Positions 52,542-61,658 of a DNA stretch of 64,000 nucleotides are shown one piece after another. The translations under genes were made by a program, and so were the position numbers. The notes under the pieces are model-generated. The model was not told where the DNA came from, searched no databases, and worked only from the letters and a program-made list of their open reading frames with translations. Position 1 is the first letter of the stretch. Each line of letters opens with the position of its first letter. Location of the stretch: the NCBI GenBank assembly GCA_023511795.1, contig JAIMAU010000009.1, forward strand, positions 1 to 64,000, given 5' to 3'. Source of the DNA: Armatimonadota bacterium. GTDB taxonomy: Bacteria > Armatimonadota > UBA5829 > DTJY01.

Positions 52542-53744
52542 GTGCTCATACCATATCGAGTAAAGAACCCTGTCAGACGATTCCCGTTCATCACCCTTGG
52601 AATTATTGGGGCGAACGTCATTGTCTATGCATCTACGACAAAGGACTTTCAAGAAATACGCTCCGATGTCCTTGAGACCTATGGATTTGCACTTTTTACT
52701 TCACCATTAATCAATACAATTGCATCGGCGTTTCTTCATGCAAATATATTACACCTTGTTGGCAATATGTTCTTTCTTTGGCTCTTTGGGCCGTCTGTTG
52801 AAGAAAGACTTGGCATCAAGCGTTACCTACTATTATATTTTACAACAGGCTTTGCAGGCGAAATACTCCAAGGCATCATGGAATTGTTCTTTTATGGTAC
52901 TGTGAGACCAACTATTGGAGCATCAGGGTGTATTCTAGGCGTGGCTGGCGCCTATTTGTATCTTTTTCCTTGGAGCAAAGTTTGCGTTTTTAACTGTTTT
53001 CCCTCTCGCTGGTGTGGCGAATGGGAAAAGGATTCCTGGCATGGCGTATGGGAAGTGGACGCAATTTGGGTCATAGGATTGTATATTCTTATTGATTTTG
53101 CTGGAGGGTTGTTTTACGGTGTGGCGGGAATAGGCGGCTCTGTTGCGAACTTTGCGCATGTTGGCGGTGGAATGGCAGGCATATTTTTATGCTGGCTTTT
53201 TCGCGCAAAGAGAGACACGGAAGAATTGTCCGAAGCTAAGGCTGTCGAAGCCGATACGCGTGACCTTGAAAACATGCCGCTATATGCCCTTGAGATTATG
53301 CTCCAAGAAGAAGTTGGAGATCCAGAGCTGATTCGTGCTGCTATCAAACCAGCTATCAAACAAGGCCGCAGGGACATAATAGATTCTGCAATGGCGCAAG
53401 CCGGTCATTCGCTGATAGATGAAGACCCGCTAATTGTGGCATACTACCTGTTAGAGTTTGGAGGAAATGCAAACATATATAAGCCAGCGCATCTTCTTCA
53501 CCTAGCAGGCTTGCTTAAAGACCTTGGAAATCCAGACTGGGCTATTAAAATTTATAGGTTGGTTGCCAACACCTGGGCAAACGAACCTGAGGCTGAGACG
53601 GCTCTTTACAGATGCGTCCTATGTTTGGGGAACACTTACAAAGATGCAGATGGGGCGAAAGAAGCGATTAGAGAGTTGGTTTCTCGCTTCCCACAGGGCG
53701 AAATGATTCCATTTGCCAAAGCCTTGTGGAAGCAGTTGAAATAG
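52542..53744 (+). CDS. Rhomboid serine protease with C-terminal helical repeat domain
   Basis: This 400-residue protein has six membrane segments in the first 225 residues and the rhomboid motifs HANILHLVGNMFFLWLFG (about 66), TIGASGCILGVAGAYL (nucleophile Ser at about 127) and ANFAHVGGGMAGI (base His at about 205). From about 225 a soluble helical domain with TPR-like pairs (LLHLAGLLKDLGNPDWAIKI; ALYRCVLCLGNTY) follows. It cleaves membrane proteins within the bilayer. The TPR-like tail suggests it recruits a partner. Start GTG 52542 has GAGGG about eleven bases before. The unknown protein upstream may be a co-transcribed partner. Confidence 0.88.
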   Translation: MLIPYRVKNPVRRFPFITLGIIGANVIVYASTTKDFQEIRSDVLETYGFALFTSPLINTIASAFLHANILHLVGNMFFLWLFGPSVEERLGIKRYLLLYFTTGFAGEILQGIMELFFYGTVRPTIGASGCILGVAGAYLYLFPWSKVCVFNCFPSRWCGEWEKDSWHGVWEVDAIWVIGLYILIDFAGGLFYGVAGIGGSVANFAHVGGGMAGIFLCWLFRAKRDTEELSEAKAVEADTRDLENMPLYALEIMLQEEVGDPELIRAAIKPAIKQGRRDIIDSAMAQAGHSLIDEDPLIVAYYLLEFGGNANIYKPAHLLHLAGLLKDLGNPDWAIKIYRLVANTWANEPEAETALYRCVLCLGNTYKDADGAKEAIRELVSRFPQGEMIPFAKALWKQLK

Positions 53745-53765
53745 TTTTTTCACTAGGGGGAATAT

Positions 53766-54653
53766 ATGGCTGAATCATTGAATTGCAAATTCGAAATGGA
53801 TAAATCAATCAGCATTGTGGCAGGCAATAACAATTTACCGAAAATAATCCTTTCTCATGAGTCAAACTCATGTGCGGAGGTTTATCTGCATGGCGGACAT
53901 GTTACCAGATGGAGTGTGCCAGGGAAAGGAGAGCTTTTCTTTCTTAGCCGTGAATCATTTTTTGCCATGGGAAAGCCCATCAGAGGCGGAATACCGATAT
54001 GCTTCCCCCAATTCGGAAGCCATGGGACCCTGCCAGCTCATGGATTTGCCCGCATAAGCGACTGGGAGTTGGTTCGGTGCGAAACTTTAGGCAATAACGT
54101 TATAGCAGTCGAGCTTCAGCTTAGCGAAACACCAGAGACGTTAGCTATATGGCCTCACAACTTTATTCTGAGGCTTAAAATATTTCTTGATGTAGGGACA
54201 TTAGCTCTAGCGCTTGAGGTTGTGAATACTGGTAAGGAACCTTTTGATTTCCAGGCAGCACTCCATACTTATTTTAGTGTAGCAGATATCAAGAAAACCG
54301 CTATTATTGGCCTTCGTGGGGTTACCTATAAGGATGCTCTTCAGGACCTAGCTGAGGCCATCGAGTTCGCCCCCGAAATACGCTTTGGAGGGGAGACAGA
54401 CCGCGTTTACATAAATGCACCGGATAGACTTCAAATCAGCGATGGCGGGAATGGTCGCATAATAACCATCGAGAAGAACAATATGCCTGACGTTGTGGTT
54501 TGGAATCCCTGGGTTGAAAAGTCCCGTCGGCTGGCAGACTTTGGGGACGATGAATACCTTCGAATGGTGTGTGTCGAGACAGGCAGAATTGCCGACCCTG
54601 TTACCCTTGAGCCTGGTGGACGCTGGCAGGCTGAGACGATGTTTTCCTGCTAG
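53766..54653 (+). CDS. D-hexose-6-phosphate mutarotase
   Basis: This 295-residue aldose-1-epimerase superfamily protein has VYLHGGHVTRW at about 39, KPIRGGIPICFPQFGSHGTL at about 74 (YeaD-type FPQF), GFARISDWELV, the catalytic-His segment AALHTYFSVADI, and near the end VVWNPWVEKSRRLADFGDDE and VCVETG with the catalytic-type Glu. It interconverts the anomers of glucose 6-phosphate and related hexose phosphates. ATG 53766 follows a GGGGG stretch. It appears to be monocistronic. Confidence 0.9.
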   Translation: MAESLNCKFEMDKSISIVAGNNNLPKIILSHESNSCAEVYLHGGHVTRWSVPGKGELFFLSRESFFAMGKPIRGGIPICFPQFGSHGTLPAHGFARISDWELVRCETLGNNVIAVELQLSETPETLAIWPHNFILRLKIFLDVGTLALALEVVNTGKEPFDFQAALHTYFSVADIKKTAIIGLRGVTYKDALQDLAEAIEFAPEIRFGGETDRVYINAPDRLQISDGGNGRIITIEKNNMPDVVVWNPWVEKSRRLADFGDDEYLRMVCVETGRIADPVTLEPGGRWQAETMFSC

Positions 54654-54780
54654 GTACTGACCGTAAAAGCATCTTTCTATCAAAAATTACAAGGCCACCT
54701 TGGATTATTGACGTACTTATGGTATTTCTGATACCATTTCGCATGTAAATTAACATAGTCGCACACTTAAGGTACACGAT

Positions 54781-56229
54781 ATGGAATTAGTAGGCGGACC
54801 GCCATACGATATCTCACCCGAAACTGACATCTCAAGTCTGCTCCCCAAGGATTCGATTGAGCGACTGCTTTCGACTGCCCTGAGTCGAGGCGGAGATTTC
54901 GCCGATGTTTACATCCAGCGTTCCAGAAGCATGGATATCCCTCTCGAAGAGAAAAAAATTCGCTCTGCTCAGATAAGAATCTACCAAGGCGTCGGAATCC
55001 GAGTGACTTCAGGCGAGAAGACAGGGTTTGCCTACTCGGACACTTTTGATATGCACAGCCTTGTTGAGGCTGCTAGAGTTGCAGCACAGATTGCAGAGGG
55101 GCCGGGAACAGAGAAGCCCATCCGTATTACCCCCGAACCAACTCCGCAGTATTACACCATTAAGATTGACCCCGATTCAAAACCTATAGCTGAGAAAACA
55201 GCGCTCCTAAAGCGTGCGAGCAAAGCTGCTTATGCTTATGACCATCGAATCAAACAGGTGGAAGTAAGCTATTCAGATGTCGATACCGAGATTGTTGTTG
55301 CAAACTCTGAGGGGCTATGGGTTTCGGATAACCAGCCAATGCTGAGGTTCTTCGTATTTTGCTTGGCTCGTGAAGGCAAAGTTACGCGAAGCAGCTCGTT
55401 AGGCGGTGGTGGGCGAATTGGCATGGAGTATTTCCAGGGGGTCTCACCAGAGGACATCGCTCAGGAGGCGGCAAGGGTTGCTATAATCCAGCTCGAAGCT
55501 GGTCCTGCACCTGCTGGAATGATGCCAGTGGTTATTCACAGGGGATGGGGCGGAGTACTTCTACATGAGGCGGTAGGCCACGGCCTCGAAGCTGATCTTG
55601 TTAGAAAGGGAGTATCGACATATGCGGGCCGTCTTGGCGAGCAGGTTAGCTCGCCTCTTTGCACGCTCGTCGATGATGCAACAATCCCAAACCGCCGCGG
55701 CTCAATAAATATAGACGACGAAGGCACGCCTGGCCAAAGGACAGTCCTTATAGAAAAAGGTGTTTTGAAAGCCTATATGACCGACCACCTCAATGGAAGG
55801 CTTATGGGCCTTCCGCTGACCGGCAACGGACGCAGGCAGAGTTACCAGTACATCCCGTTGCCTCGAATGACGAACTTCCTAATGGAAGCGGGAGACTCGG
55901 ACCCCGAGGAAATCATTAACTCCGTGGAACGGGGCGTTTTTGCAAAGAACTTCAGTGGCGGTCAGGTTGATACAACGAGCGGCAATTTTGTTTTTACCAT
56001 AACTGAGGGTTATATGATTGAGAAGGGCAAGATAACTCGACCTATTCGAGGCGCAACTCTAATCGGCAATGGCCCCGAAATACTAAATAAATTAGAGATG
56101 GTAGGATCGGACCTTGCACTCGACCCAGGAATAGGAACCTGCGGGAAAAACGGGCAGGGTGTTCCAACGGGTGTCGGGATGCCAACCGTAAAGATCTCCG
56201 AACTCACGGTTGGTGGAACTGAGGAATAG
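54781..56229 (+). CDS. tldD: Metalloprotease TldD
   Basis: The 482-residue protein has the zinc-binding HEAVGHGLEADLV (HExxxH at about 262-266) and RGGDFADVYIQRSRSMDIPL near the start. GVGIRVTSGEKTGFAYSD and the conserved C-terminal NFSGGQVDTTSGNFVFTITE segment with GNGPEILNKLEMVGSDLAL follow. TldD is the catalytic partner of TldE/PmbA and degrades short peptides and trims modified peptides. It overlaps or abuts pmbA, matching the family's usual gene pair. ATG is preceded by AAGG. The sequence looks complete. Confidence 0.95.
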   Translation: MELVGGPPYDISPETDISSLLPKDSIERLLSTALSRGGDFADVYIQRSRSMDIPLEEKKIRSAQIRIYQGVGIRVTSGEKTGFAYSDTFDMHSLVEAARVAAQIAEGPGTEKPIRITPEPTPQYYTIKIDPDSKPIAEKTALLKRASKAAYAYDHRIKQVEVSYSDVDTEIVVANSEGLWVSDNQPMLRFFVFCLAREGKVTRSSSLGGGGRIGMEYFQGVSPEDIAQEAARVAIIQLEAGPAPAGMMPVVIHRGWGGVLLHEAVGHGLEADLVRKGVSTYAGRLGEQVSSPLCTLVDDATIPNRRGSINIDDEGTPGQRTVLIEKGVLKAYMTDHLNGRLMGLPLTGNGRRQSYQYIPLPRMTNFLMEAGDSDPEEIINSVERGVFAKNFSGGQVDTTSGNFVFTITEGYMIEKGKITRPIRGATLIGNGPEILNKLEMVGSDLALDPGIGTCGKNGQGVPTGVGMPTVKISELTVGGTEE

Positions 56230-56260
56230 GCAAGACACGTCGTTCGATGGGATTCTAGCT

Positions 56261-57598
56261 ATGGACTACGTCTCATTCGCGCAAGATGTCGTCAAACAAG
56301 CAATTCGTGCTGGTGCGCACGAAGTAGATGTGTATATTCAAACTGGCGATGACTTTGAAGTGGAGGTCAGACTCGGCGAAATTGAAGAGCTAACACAGGC
56401 ATCTTCGAAGGGTCTCGGACTCCGCGTCTTTGTGGATAAGCGAATGGCTTTTGCAAGCACAACCGATCTCCATATGCCAGTTGTCAGCGATTTAATCAAG
56501 ACAACCGTCCAGCTTGCAAAGGCGGCAAATAGAGATAAGTACAACGGCCTTCCTGACGTCGGTCCTGGGGCCGTTCCCGACCTAAAACTCTTCGACCCGG
56601 CTCTAGTAGCATTGCCAATTGAGGAACGAATCAGGATGGCAAGGGAAACCGAGAAGGCATCTCTCGAGTTCGACCCACGGGTGACAAGCAGTTATGGAGC
56701 AGGCTTCGAAGCATATTCAGGCAACAGAGTCCTAGCAAATTCAAACGGCATAGCATACACTTATTCCAGCACACACTGTTCGATATCGGTAGCGCCGGTT
56801 GCGGAAGAAGATGGTAAGAAACAAATCGGAGGAGCATACTCTAGCAGACGGTTTCTTGCCGAGCTAGCCTCGCCAGAGGAAGTTGGACGCGAAGCAGCTC
56901 AGAAAGCTGTCGAAAAATTGGGCGCACGAAAGGTTGAGACACAAAAGGTGCCGGTCGTGTTCGATAGAATGGTTGGCCCAGACCTTTGGGGGCCTGTTTT
57001 CTCTGCACTAGACGGAGATTCGGTTCACAAGGGCATCTCCTTTCTCAAGAAAAAGCTTGGAAAGCGAATCGCATCACCAGTGGTTTGCATCGTGGATGAT
57101 CCACTCATGCCAGGCGGCGTGGGCTCAATGCCTTTTGATGGCGAAGGGATACTTACATCCCGCAAGATTGTTATTGAAAATGGCGTGCTTCAAATGTATT
57201 TTTATGATACACGGACTGCGCGTAAATATGGGAAACAGCCCACCGGGAATACTAGGCGAGGCTACTCAGGAACGCCACATATATCTCCTAGCAATTTCTA
57301 TCTCAAGCCAGGCGAGAAATCCAGAGACGAAATTATTCGTGGAATAAAAAAAGGCTTTTATGTCACCGATACCATCGGCAGAGGAGCAAATATTGTTACG
57401 GGCGACTTTTCCGTAGGAGCAACGGGAATATGGATATGCGATGGAGAGCTTGCCTTCCCAGTTCAGGAAGTAACGATTGCTGGAAACATGCTTGAAATGA
57501 TGCTCAATATAGAAGAAGTTGCTAACGATATTCGATTCGTATCAAATATAGCTAGCCCTACCTTCAAGATCGCCGAAATGATGGTGGCGGGGAGGTAG
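56261..57598 (+). CDS. pmbA: TldE/PmbA subunit of the TldD-TldE protease
   Basis: This 445-residue homologue of TldD lacks the HExxxH motif, as the PmbA/TldE subunit does. Visible features are GAHEVDVYIQTGDDFEVEVR, SSKGLGLRVFVDKRMAFAST, KVPVVFDRMVGPDLWGPVFS, SPVVCIVDDPLMPGG, TGNTRRGYSGTPHISPSNFY and NIVTGDFSVGATGIWICDGE. It is needed for the TldD-TldE heterodimer. The frame extends upstream to GTG 56210, overlapping tldD by 20 bases, but ATG 56261 gives a normal N-terminus and is preferred. It directly follows tldD. Confidence 0.93.
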   Translation: MDYVSFAQDVVKQAIRAGAHEVDVYIQTGDDFEVEVRLGEIEELTQASSKGLGLRVFVDKRMAFASTTDLHMPVVSDLIKTTVQLAKAANRDKYNGLPDVGPGAVPDLKLFDPALVALPIEERIRMARETEKASLEFDPRVTSSYGAGFEAYSGNRVLANSNGIAYTYSSTHCSISVAPVAEEDGKKQIGGAYSSRRFLAELASPEEVGREAAQKAVEKLGARKVETQKVPVVFDRMVGPDLWGPVFSALDGDSVHKGISFLKKKLGKRIASPVVCIVDDPLMPGGVGSMPFDGEGILTSRKIVIENGVLQMYFYDTRTARKYGKQPTGNTRRGYSGTPHISPSNFYLKPGEKSRDEIIRGIKKGFYVTDTIGRGANIVTGDFSVGATGIWICDGELAFPVQEVTIAGNMLEMMLNIEEVANDIRFVSNIASPTFKIAEMMVAGR

Positions 57599-57606
57599 AA
57601 CATAGG

Positions 57607-59541
57607 TTGGAAAAGCGGCGGCCGGAGAAATATCTCTCAGGAGTCACCCTTAGGGCAGTCATTATTGCGCTGATTCTCATTCCTTTTAATAATTACTGGA
57701 TTTTCCTCACCGAAATCGTCCGCTATGCAGGCCATCCAACAACCATATCGCTTTTCTATAATGCTGTGTTTCTTCTTCTGGTGCTCGTTGGTTTGAACAT
57801 GCTCCTCAGACGATTCGTCCCTCGCTGGGTTTTCTCGCAAGGAGAGCTGCTGACAATCTATGTGATGATAAACCTTGCTTCGGCAATGGCAAGCCACGAC
57901 ATGATCCAGGTTCTTGTTCCGGGCATGAGTTACCCATTCAGGTTTGCCACGCCAGAGAACCGCTGGGCAAGTCTTTTCCTCGACAAAATACCAAAGTGGC
58001 TGTCGGTTAGCGACAAAGAAGTGCTAAATGGATTCTATCAGGGAGCAAGCACTCTATATACAAAGAAAACCCTCCTAGCTTGGGCAGTTCCAGTGACGAT
58101 GTGGTTGCTTTTCCTGATGGCTTTAATATGGGTTATGCTTTGCCTTACCGTTCTGCTTCGAAAGCAATGGACTGAGCGTGAGAAGCTGACATATCCCCTT
58201 GTGCACCTTCCAATGGATCTTTCAACCGAGAAAACAAGCTTCTTTCGCAACAAGCTTTTTTGGGCCGGGGTGGCAGTAGCAGTCGCTATTGATATGCTAC
58301 AGGGTCTCCATGTGTTATATCCATCAATTCCTGGATTGCGAATAAAGGGCATCAACATCGGAGAGTACATTGTCAACCCCCCTTGGAATGCCATAGGCTG
58401 GACACCTATGCATTTCTACCCGTTCGGCATTGGTCTAGGAACACTGCTTCCCCTGGACCTTTCTTTCTCGTCTTGGTTTTTCTTCCTTTTTTGGAAAATG
58501 CAAATAGTTGCGGCGGCAGCATTTGGGTGGAACCAAATTCCTAGGTTTCCTTATATCAATGAACAGTCGTTTGGTGCATACATGGGCATTTGCTTATTCG
58601 CAATATGGGCTAGCAGAAAGCATGTTGCCAGCGTTTTATCGAGCCTCTTTCTAAAAAAGGAAGTGGATGATGAAGGAGAACCACTCAGGTACCGCACAGC
58701 TAGCATCGGTGCACTTATCGGACTAGCTGTTTTGATGATATTTGTCCGGGCAATGGGGATGTCGTGGTGGCTCATTGTTGCTTTCTTCCTAATATATTTT
58801 GCCATGTCTATTGCCATTACCCGCATGCGGGCTGAACTAGGTCCACCTGCTCATGACCTGCACGCCGCTGGGCCAGATACAATTCTGCCATCAATTATCG
58901 GGCCTTCCAAGCTTGGCACTCCAAATCTCGTTGTTCTCTCAATGATGTTTTGGTTCAACCGTGCTTACCGGTCACACCCAATGCCAATTCAGCTTGAGGG
59001 GTTCAAGATGGCAGAGCGTGCGTCAATGAGTTACCGAAGGCTTTTTGGAGCTATCATACTAGCCACTTTGTTTGGAGCTATTGCTGCGTTTTGGTCTGAA
59101 TTGCATATCTACTATCAGGTTGGCGCAGGTGCCAAGATGGGTCCTCCAAACGTGCCGTTAATTTTCGGGAGCGAACCATATAATCGCTTAGATGCATGGC
59201 TGAAAGGTGCGCCACCACCAAGCGGAAATATTGCTTGGGCAATTACAATTGGGCTTCTTTTAACTATAATATTAAACTCTTTAAGAATGCGGCTGCCTTG
59301 GTTTCCATTTCATCCTGTCGGCTATGCAGTATCTAGTAGTTGGTCGATGAATCAGCTGTGGATGTGCATGTTCATCGCATGGGCGATTAAACTAATTCTC
59401 TTGCGTTATGGTGGTTTGAAGCTTTACCGCCAAGCCGTTCCCCTTTTCCTCGGCGTTATCCTCGGCGAATGCGTGATGGGCAGCCTGTGGACAATCATAG
59501 GCATCGCCCTTCATGTTCAGACTTACGCCTTCTGGCCATAA
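57607..59541 (+). CDS. DUF6785/DUF6784-type polytopic membrane protein
   Basis: The 644-residue protein has about 14 hydrophobic segments and motifs seen in DUF6785-type proteins, common in Armatimonadota and Planctomycetes: GLNMLLRRFVPRWVFSQGEL, WTEREKLTYPLVHLPMDL at about 195 and ITRMRAELGPPAHDLHAAGP at about 400. The HLPMDL and RAELGPPAHD segments are the most conserved and may line a transport path, as in OPT-like transporters. The substrate is unknown. The start is TTG 57607 with GGGGAGG upstream at the pmbA stop. It is the last gene of the tldD-pmbA run. Confidence 0.8.
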   Translation: MEKRRPEKYLSGVTLRAVIIALILIPFNNYWIFLTEIVRYAGHPTTISLFYNAVFLLLVLVGLNMLLRRFVPRWVFSQGELLTIYVMINLASAMASHDMIQVLVPGMSYPFRFATPENRWASLFLDKIPKWLSVSDKEVLNGFYQGASTLYTKKTLLAWAVPVTMWLLFLMALIWVMLCLTVLLRKQWTEREKLTYPLVHLPMDLSTEKTSFFRNKLFWAGVAVAVAIDMLQGLHVLYPSIPGLRIKGINIGEYIVNPPWNAIGWTPMHFYPFGIGLGTLLPLDLSFSSWFFFLFWKMQIVAAAAFGWNQIPRFPYINEQSFGAYMGICLFAIWASRKHVASVLSSLFLKKEVDDEGEPLRYRTASIGALIGLAVLMIFVRAMGMSWWLIVAFFLIYFAMSIAITRMRAELGPPAHDLHAAGPDTILPSIIGPSKLGTPNLVVLSMMFWFNRAYRSHPMPIQLEGFKMAERASMSYRRLFGAIILATLFGAIAAFWSELHIYYQVGAGAKMGPPNVPLIFGSEPYNRLDAWLKGAPPPSGNIAWAITIGLLLTIILNSLRMRLPWFPFHPVGYAVSSSWSMNQLWMCMFIAWAIKLILLRYGGLKLYRQAVPLFLGVILGECVMGSLWTIIGIALHVQTYAFWP

Positions 59542-59780
59542 AGTTATTAACTTTTCTAGAGAAAATCACCCCAAATTGCCGATAATCAGAATAGCAGGCG
59601 TTATCTCCAACCGTTTGCCGCAAACAAATTGTGTGTGAAAGGCATGGCAAATGTATGGAATAAACCTGTAGAAGCGGAGATTTGCGGGCCTCCGGCAAGG
59701 GACGTTCCTTTTTGTCAGGAGCCGCAGCCGGTATCTGATTGGCGAGAACCAAAAATTTTCAAGGAGGTGTACGAAAGTAC
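59542..59780. other. Upstream region of the pilin operon
   Basis: The 239-base gap holds no gene. A GC-rich part (59670-59740) contains a short hairpin (CGGAG 59679-59683 with CTCCG about 59694). The perfect ribosome site AAGGAGGTG at 59761-59769 is about 12 bases before ATG 59781. No clear sigma-70 or sigma-54 promoter can be named. Confidence 0.45.
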
Positions 59781-60158
59781 ATGAAGGCACTCAGAAAGAT
59801 GAAACGTGGTGAGAGGGGCTTCACATTAATCGAGATTATGATCGTAGTCCTGATCATCGGAATCTTGCTTGCGATTGCAGTTCCGAACTTTATCAAGGCG
59901 AGAGAAACCTCCCGGGCGAAGAGCTGCATTGCAAATCTAAAGCAGATTGACGCTGCCAAAGAGCAGTGGGCTATGGACAACAAGAAGACGACTGGTGACG
60001 AGCCAGCATGGCCAAGTGATTTGGTGGGCGCTAACAAATACATCAAGGGTAATGAGCCCACGTGTCCATCAGGCGGCACATACACATGCAATCCAATCGG
60101 CACCGACCCGGCATGCAGCATCGGTGCTTCGTCAACTCCGCCGCACGTCTTACCATAA
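59781..60158 (+). CDS. Type IV pilin-like protein 1 (PilA/pseudopilin)
   Basis: The 125-residue prepilin has the leader MKALRKMKRGERG|FTLIEIMIVVLIIGILLAIA, with the cleavage-site Gly and Glu5. A short globular domain follows with the pair CPSGGTYTCNP and CSIGA, typical of small pilins with a C-terminal disulfide. It is a major or minor pilin of a type IV pilus-like system. ATG 59781 is chosen; ATG 59799 is also in frame. A terminator-like hairpin 14 bases after its stop suggests it is made in excess over the downstream pilins. Confidence 0.88.
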   Translation: MKALRKMKRGERGFTLIEIMIVVLIIGILLAIAVPNFIKARETSRAKSCIANLKQIDAAKEQWAMDNKKTTGDEPAWPSDLVGANKYIKGNEPTCPSGGTYTCNPIGTDPACSIGASSTPPHVLP

Positions 60159-60171
60159 GGATAAACAAGTC

Positions 60172-60199
60172 GGGTAGGGGTTTGCATGGACCCCTACCC
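60172..60199 (+). terminator. Partial terminator between pilin genes
   Basis: GGGTAGGGGT (60172-60181) pairs perfectly with ACCCCTACCC (60190-60199), 10 bp with an eight-nt loop. The following bases TTCAATCTC are only modestly T-rich, so it may be a processing or attenuation stem. Pilin 1 would be favoured over the four genes downstream. Confidence 0.6.
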
Positions 60200-60329
60200 T
60201 TCAATCTCGCCAAATCAACCGGCGCCCGCGGTTACGGTGGACCTTGGCAGCGTCACCCGTTTCCGGGGGCTTTGCAATCTTAATTCTACTAAATCTACCG
60301 CCTCTGCCTTCCATTAAGGGGGTTAGATC

Positions 60330-60689
60330 ATGACCGCATATTTTAAAACAATTCGCGGGCGGAAGGGCTTTACGCTTGTTGAGATTATGATTGTTGTTTT
60401 GATTATAGGTGTCATCTTGGCAGTTGCAGTGCCATCGTGGTTAGGTGCACGAGAAAGATCACAAGCACGAACGTGCCAGGGCCAGCTTAGAGAGATTAAG
60501 TATGCAAAGGAAAGCTGGGCTATGGATAACCATAAAAGAGCAGATGACATGCCCTCTCTCGATGACCTTTATCCAACCTATCTCAAAAGTAAGCCCGAAT
60601 GCCCAGCAGGTGGGACATATACCATTGGCGCTGTGAATGAAGACCCAACATGTTCAATTGGCGGGAGACATTCGCTTGATTGGAGGTAA
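60330..60689 (+). CDS. Type IV pilin-like protein 2
   Basis: The 119-residue prepilin has MTAYFKTIRGRKG|FTLVEIMIVVLIIGVILA as its leader and helix. Its short C-terminal domain carries CPAGGTYTIG and DPTCSIGGR, the same Cys frame as pilin 1, so they are paralogues (both also have KxSWAMDN/KEQWAMDN at the helix end). GGGGG precedes the ATG. The PilV-like GTG start follows, with its ribosome site GGAGGT at 60682-60687 overlapping this gene's TAA stop. Confidence 0.88.
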   Translation: MTAYFKTIRGRKGFTLVEIMIVVLIIGVILAVAVPSWLGARERSQARTCQGQLREIKYAKESWAMDNHKRADDMPSLDDLYPTYLKSKPECPAGGTYTIGAVNEDPTCSIGGRHSLDWR

Positions 60690-60693
60690 TTCC

Positions 60694-61092
60694 GTGATTA
60701 CAAAAGCGTTGAAACGGAAGTTATACAAGCAAGGCGGCTTCACATTGGTAGAGGTGCTTCTTGTTGTTTTTGTCCTAGCTCTGACAGCCCTAATTCTTGC
60801 AGCGGTGTTCCCATCATCGCAGGTTTCTAGAATTAAAGCTGCACATCTTTCTTATGCTGTAAGCTTGGCACATCAGAAGGTAGAGGAGCTTCGATCTGCA
60901 GGTTACAGCGGAGTTCTCGTAAGCCCAACCGTTGAAACTCCTTTACCAGAGCTTCCTAATGGTGTTCAGCGCATCACGGTCAGCCAATATGCTCCAAATA
61001 TAAAAAAGATTGAGGTAAGTATTACTTGGGGAGGGTATCGCCAAGTTCAAGGTAGCACGAACTTGGTTACGCTAATATCTGACCATAGCTGA
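60694..61092 (+). CDS. PilV-like minor pilin
   Basis: This 132-residue prepilin-like protein has a KQGG|FTLVEVLLVVFVLALTAL leader and a helix followed by a short domain with AHLSYAVSLAHQKVEELRSA, the common minor-pilin V layout in which the helix continues into HQKVEELR. Start GTG 60694, seven bases after GGAGG (60682-60686), is much better than the ATG 60637, which would overlap the upstream gene. Minor pilins of this type prime assembly of the pilus or pseudopilus. Confidence 0.82.
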   Translation: MITKALKRKLYKQGGFTLVEVLLVVFVLALTALILAAVFPSSQVSRIKAAHLSYAVSLAHQKVEELRSAGYSGVLVSPTVETPLPELPNGVQRITVSQYAPNIKKIEVSITWGGYRQVQGSTNLVTLISDHS

Positions 61093-61100
61093 GGATAACA

Positions 61101-61628
61101 ATGAGAAAGTTTGTTCCTTCCAAACGTAACGGAATGACAATGCTTGAGGTGCTCATTGCAACAGGGTTGCTTAGTGCAGCTCTAATTTCAACACTGGGTC
61201 TGTTAAACACTATGCTTAGCCTCTGGATGAAAGGTTCAAGCGGGACCGGAGCAAACATGTATGCAAGCCTGGCAATGCGCAGGCTTGTTCTTGATATACA
61301 AGAAGGCAGTAGCGCACAGGTGGTAAACGGCAATTTGGTTGTAAACTTTCCATATTACAGTGTTGCCACTGGCCAGTATATAAAGGGTCTCAGTGGGGTT
61401 ACAGCGACCTACTATATCTCAGGCCCCACCGGTAGCGAATCAAGCGGTACCTATCTTTGGAAACAGGTGGGTACTAAGAAGACTCGCCTCGCACGAAATG
61501 TCGAAAGTATGGTTGTTTCGGTTACGGCAAATAAACTCGTTCGAATTACAATTACGGGGAGGGATCAAGAAGGCGGAGCTGTTAGTCCGAACCTTCTTCA
61601 GCAAAGTGTAAAGCTGCGAAACGGATGA
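61101..61628 (+). CDS. PilW-like minor pilin
   Basis: This 175-residue protein has a short basic N-terminus, then KRNG|MTMLEVLIATGLLSAALIS, the prepilin cleavage site with Glu5 in the leader helix. The body is beta-rich (VTATYYISGPTG; GTYLWKQVG) as in PilW/PulJ minor pilins. It lies eight bases after the PilV-like gene and 30 bases before the PilX-like gene, so it is part of one operon. ATG 61101 has AGGATAAC upstream. Confidence 0.8.
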   Translation: MRKFVPSKRNGMTMLEVLIATGLLSAALISTLGLLNTMLSLWMKGSSGTGANMYASLAMRRLVLDIQEGSSAQVVNGNLVVNFPYYSVATGQYIKGLSGVTATYYISGPTGSESSGTYLWKQVGTKKTRLARNVESMVVSVTANKLVRITITGRDQEGGAVSPNLLQQSVKLRNG

Positions 61629-61658
61629 ATTTTTTCATAGGCGAGGGGTCGGTAAGTA

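Noticed and set aside
59640-59760. Possible c-di-GMP-I (GEMM) riboswitch ahead of the pilin gene
   Set aside because: GGCAAAT and GCGGGCCTCCGG fragments are present but the core GACGCAAAGCC and the second helix are missing.
60205-60285. GCAAAGCC-like fragment on the minus strand between pilins
   Set aside because: It matches only a short part of the GEMM consensus and is on the strand opposite to the pilin genes, so it is likely chance.
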